Assembly: GCA_022826745.1 (NCBI GenBank)
Contig: JAJDUI010000012.1
Location: 1 to 64,000, forward strand
Origin: Thermoanaerobaculia bacterium
Lineage (GTDB): Bacteria > Acidobacteriota > Thermoanaerobaculia > Multivoradales > Multivoraceae
Reading direction: 5' to 3'
DNA length: 64,000 nt
Part shown: positions 1 to 8,710 of the stretch, piece after piece
Layout: each line of letters starts with the position of its first letter
How positions within the stretch are numbered: position 1 is the stretch's first letter
Position numbers and translations under genes: made by a program
Notes under the pieces: model-generated
The model's database searches: none
What the model saw: only the letters and a program-made list of their open reading frames with translations
Told to the model about the DNA's origin: nothing

Positions 1-222
1 CCAAACTCGAGCTGCGACGAAGTACACTCTGTCTTCACGGGTCTCTCTCCTGTGGATCTCCCAAGTCCTTGTGAATACTTGGATTATCCGCCGGAAGAGA
101 CCCGATCTCAAATCCCCGGTGAGATATCCGGGCTAGCTCAACGCGAAGTAGGCCATCGGGAGAAGCTAGGCCGCCTATGCCTGACGGAGATCACCGGACT
201 CGACGCATTCCCCGCGGGGTGA
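1..222 (+). CDS. C-terminal fragment of an unidentified protein (runs off left edge)
   Basis: Frame 1 is open from base 1 to TGA at 220-222 (…YLDYPPEETRSQIPGEISGLAQREVGHREKLGRLCLTEITGLDAFPAG*). Not in the ORF track because no start codon lies in the window. Family not recognised. Confidence 0.35.
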   Translation, partial: PNSSCDEVHSVFTGLSPVDLPSPCEYLDYPPEETRSQIPGEISGLAQREVGHREKLGRLCLTEITGLDAFPAG

Positions 223-646
223 GGCACCAGCCTTCCGCCCACTAGAGTCCTACCCGCTCCCCCGTGACCCCGGTCTGCTCGCCCCGTTGGAGGCTAGGCC
301 CGCCAAGAAGAAGCCGGCAGGCGCAACGCCTACGCCGAACCCCCGGTCCAACCAAGAAAAGCGCCACTTCCGCCGACGCAGTCCCGCCACGAGTTCGTTG
401 GGTGCGAAGCGCAGCTTCCTGCAGTTGGAACGTGCCTAGGACAGGTGTCGGCCCCCGGCTCACGGCGCTGGGCGGGACGGGGGCCACGGCTGCGCGAGGC
501 AAGCGCGAATAGATCTTGAGTGGCCACAGCCATGGAGGGCGACCGAGCAGCTGTTGCCAACCTCGCGATGCCGGCCGAGCGGGTACTCGGCAACTTGGAA
601 AACCAACAAGCCCGCTGCGACGCTCGAGGGGAACACCGCATTGCCA

Positions 647-1738
647 TCAGAACAGCTCCTCCTGAAACGGGCGGAGCGACAGCGTTCCCTGTTGCCGCTC
701 CATCCGCCCCTGTTTCTTCAAGTCCGCCTCGACGTCTCGGAGATGCTTCCATCTCCAGATCATGGAACGCAACTCTTCCTTGAGAGTATCCACTGGGACC
801 GGCCCTGACTGGAGCCTCTGCAGCAGCCAGTCGCGCAGCACTGTGATATCTGGCTTCGGTTCGACAAGGAAGAGCTGGTCCGGATTATCCGAGCGCCGGA
901 CGTTCATCCGGCCGCCCGGACAGATTTGCCAAACACACTCCTTCATGAGGTCCCGCCCGTCATCGTGATTCGTGAGGTGGAGCAGAAAGAAACGCACTGC
1001 GTCGCCTCCCGAGATCATCCGTATGTGGGTCCACCATTTCGCACCCAGACCATCAGCCAAGAGACGAGCAGCTGAATCGGCTCTCTCGACCATCGTCTCC
1101 CCACGAATGCTCCGCCAAGCGTCGGAACCGAAAAGCAGGTCGAGATTCTCAGCCTGACCGTGTCCCGGCCCTGGCTCCTGGCGCATCGCCATGTCGAGTT
1201 CACGCCACATCACGTTGACAAACAGCTCCACGCGCTCGAAAGTCATCAACTCCGCGAGCAAGTCCCCAGGGAGCCCAAAGCCGTAGGGGTCCACGAACAC
1301 GAAGGCAGGAGCGATTTGCCTCCCGTCCGACTTGAGTGTGTCGACAAGATCCCGAAGTACCGTGAATGCGTCCTCGCAGCCCGTCTGGACGAGTATCCGG
1401 TCGGGCAGAGGCTCTAGCTCGGCCACTTGTTCCCTGAGGGCCGCTTCGTTTCGTTCGTCCTTCTCGAGAAAGACGAAGCGAAACTCCGACCGCTCCAAGA
1501 GGTCCGGCAACGCCGTATGGCGAAGCAGAGTCCGCAATGCGACAACGGGCGAACCAGGATTGTCGCCTGCATAGCTCCCGCGGCCCGCGTGGGTGTCAAA
1601 GTAGACAACTCGACCGGCCCAGTAACCGAGCTTCGGGTACCAGCCCTCCAGGTACCGCCGGATCAGTTCGTGCTTGACCTGCTGGAAGCGACCATAGGTC
1701 TCCCAGTGCTGCGGCTGCGAATCGCTGAACCTGTTCAC
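647..1738 (-). CDS. tcmP: Three-Cys-motif partner protein TcmP
   Basis: 363 aa; VVYFDTHAGRGSYAGDNPGSPVVAL near the N-terminus and AFVFVDPYGFGLPGDLL mid-protein are typical of TcmP. Immediately downstream of a Gp37/Gp68-type three-Cys protein, its usual neighbour. Confidence 0.8.
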   Translation of the reverse strand: MNRFSDSQPQHWETYGRFQQVKHELIRRYLEGWYPKLGYWAGRVVYFDTHAGRGSYAGDNPGSPVVALRTLLRHTALPDLLERSEFRFVFLEKDERNEAALREQVAELEPLPDRILVQTGCEDAFTVLRDLVDTLKSDGRQIAPAFVFVDPYGFGLPGDLLAELMTFERVELFVNVMWRELDMAMRQEPGPGHGQAENLDLLFGSDAWRSIRGETMVERADSAARLLADGLGAKWWTHIRMISGGDAVRFFLLHLTNHDDGRDLMKECVWQICPGGRMNVRRSDNPDQLFLVEPKPDITVLRDWLLQRLQSGPVPVDTLKEELRSMIWRWKHLRDVEADLKKQGRMERQQGTLSLRPFQEELF

Positions 1739-1754
1739 GCGCGGCAGTCGCTCC

Positions 1755-2480
1755 TCAGTTCACCGGAAACTCGTCGTAAGTACGGCCGTGGAGTAGCCGC
1801 CCGTTCAAGTGCTTGCGGACTCCTCCCCACTGCTTGAAGAAGAACGGCACGCCGTCCCGCCGGCACTGGCGGAGGACGTTGACGACCCACGCCTCTTCCA
1901 TTGGCCGCGCCCTCGGGCCACTCTCCCCGCCGACGATGACCCAGTCGACACCTCGCAAGTCGAACTCACCGAGATCTTCGAGCAGCGGCTCGACTGAGGC
2001 AAAGCGAACGGCCGCCGGGGTCCGCCTGAGCGCGGCGAGCCGAGGCAGCCCCTGCCGGCGGTTCTCGACGCTCACGCCGAACCAGACGTTCGGTAGCTCC
2101 GCCATCCAGGACAGGCGACCGGACAGCAGTTCCTCCATCCGGTCGTGCCGCTTGGTGAGGACTTGGTAGGTGTGTCTGCGAACTTCGCCCATGACGCGGC
2201 CCACCCGAGCGATGTAGTCCTCGGAAACCTCGGGGTGAAAGAGGTCGCTCATGGAGTTCACGAACACTCGGCGTGGCCGACGCCAGCGGCGTGGTTGGTC
2301 CAGCTTCTCGGGCACCATCCTCAGGTCGAAGCCCTGCTCAAAGGGGTGGCCTGGAACCCCGCGGAAACGCTCCGAGAACCGCTCCGCATAGCAAAGGGCG
2401 CACCCCGCACTGACCTTGGTGCAGCCGCGAACCGGGTTCCAGGTGGCGTCGGTCCACTCGATCGAGCTGTTGTCTGACAT
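1755..2480 (-). CDS. Phage Gp37/Gp68 family (DUF5131) three-Cys-motif protein
   Basis: SSIEWTDATWNPVRGCTKVSAGCALCYAE (Cys cluster), VSVENRRQGLPRL, RFASVEPLLEDL and VDWVIVGGESGPRARPM are hallmarks of the family. Start placed at MSDNSSIEW (2480); the ORF track extends to 2546. Confidence 0.88.
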   Translation of the reverse strand: MSDNSSIEWTDATWNPVRGCTKVSAGCALCYAERFSERFRGVPGHPFEQGFDLRMVPEKLDQPRRWRRPRRVFVNSMSDLFHPEVSEDYIARVGRVMGEVRRHTYQVLTKRHDRMEELLSGRLSWMAELPNVWFGVSVENRRQGLPRLAALRRTPAAVRFASVEPLLEDLGEFDLRGVDWVIVGGESGPRARPMEEAWVVNVLRQCRRDGVPFFFKQWGGVRKHLNGRLLHGRTYDEFPVN

Positions 2481-2527
2481 GCCATTCTCCCGTGAGGCGG
2501 TCACGCTTCCAACGACCGTCGGGCTCC

Positions 2528-2568
2528 GTCGTTTATACACGACCATGCATTAGAGCGCAACTAGAGCG
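2528..2568. promoter_or_regulatory. Operator-like repeats in the divergent Tcm/DrmA intergenic region
   Basis: Perfect inverted repeat GTCGT-TTATAC-ACGAC (2528-2543) around an AT-rich -10-like hexamer, then two direct TAGAGCG repeats (2551-2557, 2562-2568) 11 bp apart. Confidence 0.35.
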
Positions 2569-2667
2569 TAAAGGGCGCGACGGCCAGCACCCAGGTCTCC
2601 ATCTGACAAGATGCGTCCCGCCTTGGAGTTCTCGCCAGCCTCTGCTGAAGGAAGCCCTGCCCCTCTC

Positions 2668-5600
2668 ATGACAACGCACGACGTTGCGGGCACCGTGGCG
2701 GCCAGTTCGGCCGATGTGCGCCAAACACTGGTCGAGGCACTCGAGCTCGACCTCATCGGCCCCGGTGAAGGGCATGAGCTCGCCGAGGAGCGGCTCCTCA
2801 TCAACGAACCGCCATCGAAGTGGTACCTCACTGGCTTCCTCATGCCGGCCGACACACCGCCCGAGCTGCGGGAGAGCGACGACGAGGAGGACGGAGACGA
2901 CCTCGACGAGGTGCCCGACCGCGCTGGCCTGTCCGAGGAGTCGACAGAAGACCGAAAGGCCGCCAAGAAGGCGTTCTTCCCATCGTCCATGGGCCTGAGC
3001 TTCCTGGCGGTCGAGTGCCAGCTCTCGATCACGGTCCGGTGGGGGGACTACGAGAAGGGCGCGATAGACGAATCCGGCACCAACGGCTTGTGCTGGCGGC
3101 GCACGCCCCGGCAGGAGACCGTCGAGTTCGATCTCTGTCGCGGAATAGGTCCTTCCGTGCACGACGTCCCCTCCTCCGGCGGCCTGCAACTCCATGTCGA
3201 GCACAGGCTCCTTACCGGCCTCAGGCCCATTCCAGCGAACTCGTTCGCGGTCACCGTGTTTCTCGTGAACAACCGGTCGCCAGCGAAGTCGCTCGATGAG
3301 AGAGAGGCCACCTATGCCTTCCAGGCACAGATAGAAGTACGTAGTAACCACCCGTTTCTGCCGCGACCGGATCTCCGACAAGCCTTGAACGACGTGTGGG
3401 ACGAGCAGGTGGCGGCGCTGCACTACTCCGACGCACCCCGGTACGCAACCGGCCACAACGTCTCAGCCCAGTGGGACGTGAAGGACGACGGCAGTTGCTA
3501 TGTCGTCAAGAGTGCCTGGATACCCGCTGCCGAAGTCGAGAAGACGGAGACGTTCGAGCCCGAGGGCGTTGACCTCTCCATGGAACGACTGGGTGCGCTG
3601 ACCTCAGCCAATCAAGTCAACGATGTGCTCAGGCCCCTTATCGCCGCCTACCGCATGTGGATCGGTGACCGCCGGGGCGAGAGCGGCGCCATCGAGCCCG
3701 ATCACAGGGAGACCGCCGAAGTCCTGCTGGACCATGCCGAGTTCGCTGCCTTGCGAATGGAACGGGGCATCGCCGCTCTCTGTGACGATGACGAGGCCCT
3801 GGACGCCTTCCGGGTCGCCAACCGCGCCGTGGCCCAGGCGCTTCGGCGGCGGAACCCTGGGCTGTTCGACGAAGACGGGCCGAAGTGGCGTGCCTTCCAG
3901 CTCGCCTTCATCCTGCTGAACCTGGCACCACTGTCCAACCCCGAAGACCCGCATCGAGAACTCGTCGACCTGCTCTTCTTCCCGACCGGCGGCGGCAAGA
4001 CGGAGGCGTACCTCGGTCTGGCGGCTTTCGCGATCGTTCTGAGGCGGCTGCGCCACCCGGACGCCGGCGGCCGAGCTGGCGCTGGCGTGTCCGTCATCAT
4101 GCGCTACACCCTGCGCCTCCTGACTCTGGACCAACTTGCCCGGGCGGCCGGTCTGGTCTGCGCGCTCGAATTGGAACGCGATCAAGCGCCGGCCCGCTAC
4201 GGTGAGTGGCCGTTCGAGATCGGTCTCTGGGTGGGCAAGGGAGCAACCCCCAACATCCTCGGACGCAAAGGTGACGGTAGGAGCGACTCGGCCAGAGGCA
4301 AGGCAAACCGTTACAAGAGACAGCCGGAACGCGAACCGTCGCCGATTCCGCTGGAAGACTGCCCGTGGTGCGGCCAGAGTTTCAAACCGGACTCGTTTTC
4401 TCTTGAACCAAACGCGAACGAGCCCCGGAACCTGCGCGTCGTCTGCGCCAACTGGGAGTGCGAGTTCAGTCGCGACCGCGCTCTGCCGATCGTCGCGGTG
4501 GACGAACCGCTGTACCGCCGCCTCCCCTGCTTCCTGATCTCAACTGTGGACAAGTTCGCGGCGTTGCCCTGGGAGGCGCGCTCCGGCGCGCTCCTGGGTG
4601 GCGCTGACCGACACGACGGCGAGGGCTTCTACGGCGCGGCCGAACCGGGGCGAGGACAGCCCCTGCCTTCGCCCTTGCCGCCGCCGGATCTGATCATCCA
4701 GGACGAGTTGCACCTGATCTCAGGGCCACTTGGTTCGATGACCGGACTGTACGAGACCGCGATCGAGGCTCTCTCGCTCCATCACTCGAACGGGGGCCTC
4801 AAGCCGAAGATCGTCGCCTCTACTGCAACCACCCGTCAGGCGCCAGACCAGATTCACGCACTGTTCGGCCGCTCCGCCACCCGGGTTTTCCCACCTCCCG
4901 GCCCAAGTCGACGGGACTCCTTCTTCGCCCAAGCCGTGCCGGCCCAGGAGAAGTCCGCCCGCCTCTACCTGGGCATCGCGTCGCCCGGCCGGAACGCCAA
5001 GGTCATGATGCGCCGGGTGCTGCTGCCGCTCATGGCTGCCTCCCAGAAGGCCTACCGCGACGCTGGCGGCAGCACGAACAGGAACAACCCTGCGGACCCG
5101 TACATGACCGTGCTGGCTTACTTCAACAGCCTGCGCGAACTCGGAGGCGCGAGGCGCATCGTCGAGGAGGAAGTCCAGAACACTCTCCGCGGTTACGGAG
5201 CGAGGCGACGGATCGGCCAGGAACAGAGGTACTTCCGGGACCGCCACACCTACGTCGAACCACTGGAGTTGACGTCCCGCGTATCGACCGCCGATGTCGC
5301 GCGCGCACGGCGGCGGCTAGGCCAACCGTTTCACGAGAACGACAGGGTGGACTGCGCTCTGGCGACAAACATGATCTCGGTCGGCCTCGACATTCAGCGA
5401 CTGGGCCTGATGGTCGTCCTGGGCCAGCCGAAGATGAACGCCGAGTACATCCAGGCCACGAGCCGGGTCGGACGAGACGACGAACGGCCCGGCTTGGTGA
5501 TCACTCTTCTGAACATCCATAAACCGCGCGACCGCTCCTACTACGAGCGTTTCCGGCATTATCATGAGACCTTCTACCGTTCGGTCGAGGCCGGAAGCGT

Positions 5601-6066
5601 TACCCCGTTCGCAGCCAGAGCTTTGGACAGAGGCATGGCAGGTGCCTTGGTCGCCCTGGCCCGCCACGCGGAGACGCAGTTGACCCCGGTCCGGGGTCCC
5701 GAACGGCTCTCCGAAGTCCGGGCTGACTTGGAGCGACTCCTTACTCGGGTCTTCTCGGAGCGGCTTCGGAACCAACCGCTACAATCCGAAACGGAACTGG
5801 ACGAGCGGCTGCACAACATCCAGACCCGTGTCCGTGATCTCCTCGATTCGTGGCAGCGCGTCGTCACCGACTATCGGGACGTCGGCGACGAAGTGAAGTA
5901 CCAGCAGTACGAAGGGCGAGACGGCAAGTACCTGCTTCGGGAAATGCTGGACACGGACTTCGAGACCGAGCACCATCGCAAGTTCCGCGTAAACAGATCA
6001 CTTCGGGACGTCGAACCCGAGGTGAACCTGTTCATTCAGGACACCACACGCAGCGGATCTCCCTAG
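2668..6066 (+). CDS. drmA: DISARM-type helicase DrmA
   Basis: About 1130 aa; Walker A LLFFPTGGGKTEAYLGL, DELHLISGPLGSMTGLYE, ASTATTRQ, SVGLDIQRLGLMVVLGQPKMNAEYIQATSRVGRD, and a Cys4 zinc-ribbon-like insert (CPWC…CANWEC). Start proposed at MTTHDVAG (2668); the track ORF starts at 2611. Followed by drmB and drmC. Confidence 0.9.
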   Translation: MTTHDVAGTVAASSADVRQTLVEALELDLIGPGEGHELAEERLLINEPPSKWYLTGFLMPADTPPELRESDDEEDGDDLDEVPDRAGLSEESTEDRKAAKKAFFPSSMGLSFLAVECQLSITVRWGDYEKGAIDESGTNGLCWRRTPRQETVEFDLCRGIGPSVHDVPSSGGLQLHVEHRLLTGLRPIPANSFAVTVFLVNNRSPAKSLDEREATYAFQAQIEVRSNHPFLPRPDLRQALNDVWDEQVAALHYSDAPRYATGHNVSAQWDVKDDGSCYVVKSAWIPAAEVEKTETFEPEGVDLSMERLGALTSANQVNDVLRPLIAAYRMWIGDRRGESGAIEPDHRETAEVLLDHAEFAALRMERGIAALCDDDEALDAFRVANRAVAQALRRRNPGLFDEDGPKWRAFQLAFILLNLAPLSNPEDPHRELVDLLFFPTGGGKTEAYLGLAAFAIVLRRLRHPDAGGRAGAGVSVIMRYTLRLLTLDQLARAAGLVCALELERDQAPARYGEWPFEIGLWVGKGATPNILGRKGDGRSDSARGKANRYKRQPEREPSPIPLEDCPWCGQSFKPDSFSLEPNANEPRNLRVVCANWECEFSRDRALPIVAVDEPLYRRLPCFLISTVDKFAALPWEARSGALLGGADRHDGEGFYGAAEPGRGQPLPSPLPPPDLIIQDELHLISGPLGSMTGLYETAIEALSLHHSNGGLKPKIVASTATTRQAPDQIHALFGRSATRVFPPPGPSRRDSFFAQAVPAQEKSARLYLGIASPGRNAKVMMRRVLLPLMAASQKAYRDAGGSTNRNNPADPYMTVLAYFNSLRELGGARRIVEEEVQNTLRGYGARRRIGQEQRYFRDRHTYVEPLELTSRVSTADVARARRRLGQPFHENDRVDCALATNMISVGLDIQRLGLMVVLGQPKMNAEYIQATSRVGRDDERPGLVITLLNIHKPRDRSYYERFRHYHETFYRSVEAGSVTPFAARALDRGMAGALVALARHAETQLTPVRGPERLSEVRADLERLLTRVFSERLRNQPLQSETELDERLHNIQTRVRDLLDSWQRVVTDYRDVGDEVKYQQYEGRDGKYLLREMLDTDFETEHHRKFRVNRSLRDVEPEVNLFIQDTTRSGSP

Positions 6067-7895
6067 TGGCCAAACGCAGGGCAGGGACTGGTGGCGAGGG
6101 CAGCGTCCGGCGAAGTCAGGTCATCACGACCTACGGCCCGGGCGCCCTGATCGACCTACCGCACGATTCGGCAATCGTCGGAGGTCTGGACTACTGGCCA
6201 CGGGCCAGTCACCTTGAGGCAATAGACGAGCCGAGACTCGCTGTCCGCCTGCGTGGGCTGACCGGAGGCTCGTTGCCGGCTCTGTTTGCGCCACCCCCAG
6301 CCTCAGATCGCCCCGGACGCAAGTCTCCCGGCATCACGTCGCCGCGCTTTCCCGAGTGGTTCGTCGTCCAGGAGGAAGCCCCGTCCGACGACGGACCGAA
6401 ACGAAAGAGCAGGGCTCGCCGACTGGTCCACCGCAGATCGCTCGACGACCGCCGGAGATTCAACGGCAGGCCCGTGGTCGCCACACGGTTCGTCAGAGGT
6501 TGCCCGCACGGCCACGTCGACGACATCGACTGGTACAACTTCGTCCACGAGGGCGAGTCTCCTTGCCGGGGTGAGCTTCGACTGGAAGAGCAGGGCACGG
6601 GCGGCGACCTCTCCAACCTCTTCGTCCGTTGCAGCTGTGGCGCGAGGCGAGGGATGCATGAGGCGAAGGAACTTGAGAACCGGCCGCTCGGAAACTGCTC
6701 CGGTTGTCGGCCCTGGCTCGGGCCCTACACCAAGCAGGACTGCAGCTATCCGGCCCGGCTCCTGATTCGCACGGCGACGAACGCGTGGTTCCCTCAGGTC
6801 GTCACGGTCCTCTCGTTGCCGCAGCGAGGAGCAGCCATCGATCAAGTGGTCGCTGAGCTCTGGGATGACCTGGCTATCGCTGAGGATCGCACGGGTCTTG
6901 CCTTCCTCAAGAAGAAGCCGAAGATCACGGCTGCCTTGCACGGTTTCGACGACGCCGATGTCCTGGCCGCGATCGAACGCCGCCACACCGGAGAACCCGA
7001 GGACCAGCCAGTCAAGGTTGCGGAGCTGGAAGCTCTCACGAGCGTGCCCGAAGGCTACGGCGAGGACGTGCCGGTCGATCCAGGTTTCCACGCCAGACGC
7101 ATTCCGGCAGATACGTGGCGGCAGGAAGGTGACTTTCTGGGAGACAGAATCGAGGCCGTGGTCGCGGTGCACCGGTTGCGCGAAGTCTCAGCCCTCGTCG
7201 GATTCACCCGGTTCGAAGCGCCAACTCCGGACGTCAATGGTGAGTACGACACCGATGTCGCTCGCGCTGACCTTGCCGCCGAGCCTTCCTGGTTCCCGGC
7301 GGTGGAGAATCAGGGAGAGGGGATCTTCCTGCTACTGAACAGCGACGCCGTTCTAAGCTGGTTACAGCGCCCTGAAGTCGAGAAGCGCTGCGCCGATCTG
7401 GAAGCCGGACACGAGCGCTGGGCAGAAGAGCGACGGATAAGCGCCAAGCGACCGTTTCCAGGAGGCGCCTACATCCTTCTTCACACTCTGTCTCACCTGC
7501 TCATTCAGTCGCTCGCCCTGCGGTGCGGGTATCCTGCCGCATCGATCCGGGAGCGCATCTACGCTGACGAGGCCTCGAAGCGGTTCGGGCTTCTGCTCTA
7601 CACCGCCAGCGCCGATGCCGAGGGAACGCTCGGAGGCCTCGTCCAGCAAGCGACGAGCATCACCCAACACCTGCACCAGGCCTTGCACATCGGCGGCCTG
7701 TGTTCGAACGATCCGGTCTGCGCCCATCACTCGCCCGGCCGGAGCCCGGAGAACCGTTGGCTACACGGCGCCGCGTGCCACGGCTGCACGCTCGTTGCGG
7801 AGACGTCTTGCGAGATGAGGAACGACTACCTGGATCGCGGGCTGGTTGTTCCCATTATCGGCCAGAAGGCTGGCTTCTTTGAACGGCTCGATTGA
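6066..7895 (+). CDS. drmB: DISARM DUF1998 protein DrmB
   Basis: GTG start overlaps the drmA stop (TAGTG). MAKRRAGTGGEGSVRRSQVITTYGPGALIDLP N-terminus; C-terminal CSNDPVCAHH…ACHGCTLVAETSCEMRNDYLDRGLVVP is a DUF1998 Cys signature. The track's 5850 start is an upstream extension. Confidence 0.9.
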   Translation: MAKRRAGTGGEGSVRRSQVITTYGPGALIDLPHDSAIVGGLDYWPRASHLEAIDEPRLAVRLRGLTGGSLPALFAPPPASDRPGRKSPGITSPRFPEWFVVQEEAPSDDGPKRKSRARRLVHRRSLDDRRRFNGRPVVATRFVRGCPHGHVDDIDWYNFVHEGESPCRGELRLEEQGTGGDLSNLFVRCSCGARRGMHEAKELENRPLGNCSGCRPWLGPYTKQDCSYPARLLIRTATNAWFPQVVTVLSLPQRGAAIDQVVAELWDDLAIAEDRTGLAFLKKKPKITAALHGFDDADVLAAIERRHTGEPEDQPVKVAELEALTSVPEGYGEDVPVDPGFHARRIPADTWRQEGDFLGDRIEAVVAVHRLREVSALVGFTRFEAPTPDVNGEYDTDVARADLAAEPSWFPAVENQGEGIFLLLNSDAVLSWLQRPEVEKRCADLEAGHERWAEERRISAKRPFPGGAYILLHTLSHLLIQSLALRCGYPAASIRERIYADEASKRFGLLLYTASADAEGTLGGLVQQATSITQHLHQALHIGGLCSNDPVCAHHSPGRSPENRWLHGAACHGCTLVAETSCEMRNDYLDRGLVVPIIGQKAGFFERLD

Positions 7896-7910
7896 GCCTA
7901 AGTCAAGTCC

Positions 7911-8708
7911 GTGCCCCACCAAGTAGTCGAGGCGCTGCTCGAGCTTCCCGCGCACCTCAGGAACTCGTTGGCCACCGCTCTGGAGACCGGCCTTCTCCGT
8001 CTCGACTCCAGCCCGACGGCCGTCCGAGCCAACTTGGCTCTACTCCCCGACCGGGAACAGGAGGTGCTCCGGATACTTGCCGAGTGGCGCCGCAGCGGCA
8101 TCCCCGAGGCTGGCGCGGCCATCTGGCTTCGGAGCCTGGACGCACTCGCGGACACGTTCACTAGGCCCGACTTCGTCTGGTCGGGACCTGAGGTGCCAGG
8201 GCTGCACGCTCGGGATACTCGACGCGTCTACGACGAGGTCATCGGAGCAGCTTCCCGCTCGATCTGGGCCTGTACTTTCGCCTTCTTCGACGGGCCCGAG
8301 GCCTTCAAGTCATTGGCGGCAAGAATGGATGCACGGCCTGACATGAGGGTCACCCTGCTCCTGAACATTGGGCGCAAGCGCGGAGACACAACCGCGGCCG
8401 ACGACCTTGTCCGGCGCTTCGCGGACCGTTTCTGGGACAGGGAATGGCCTGGACCGTCGCGCCCGAGCGTGTTCTACGACCCCCGCTCCCTGGAGCCGAG
8501 ACGCGCCGCAGGTGTTCTCCACGCCAAGGGAGCGGTGGCCGACGAGGAAGTCGCTTTCATCACTTCCGCCAACTTCACCGAAGCCGCTCTCGACCGGAAC
8601 ATCGAGATGGGCCTCCTATACCGTGACCGTCAGCTTGCTCTCACGGTGGTGAGGCACTTCCAGACACTGGTTGATCGGAAACTGCTGCTGCCGCTGCCTA
8701 TTGGCTAG
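7911..8708 (+). CDS. drmC: DISARM phospholipase D-like protein DrmC
   Basis: 265 aa; HKD-type motif LHAKGAVADEEVAFITSANFTEAALDRNIEMGLL; position after drmAB; GTG start. Confidence 0.88.
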   Translation: MPHQVVEALLELPAHLRNSLATALETGLLRLDSSPTAVRANLALLPDREQEVLRILAEWRRSGIPEAGAAIWLRSLDALADTFTRPDFVWSGPEVPGLHARDTRRVYDEVIGAASRSIWACTFAFFDGPEAFKSLAARMDARPDMRVTLLLNIGRKRGDTTAADDLVRRFADRFWDREWPGPSRPSVFYDPRSLEPRRAAGVLHAKGAVADEEVAFITSANFTEAALDRNIEMGLLYRDRQLALTVVRHFQTLVDRKLLLPLPIG

Positions 8709-8710
8709 AA

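Noticed and set aside
242-752. Short ORFs in the 223-646 gap (82-140 aa, both strands)
   Set aside because: Low-complexity Arg/Ala/Pro-rich translations with no motif; likely non-coding or degenerate sequence.
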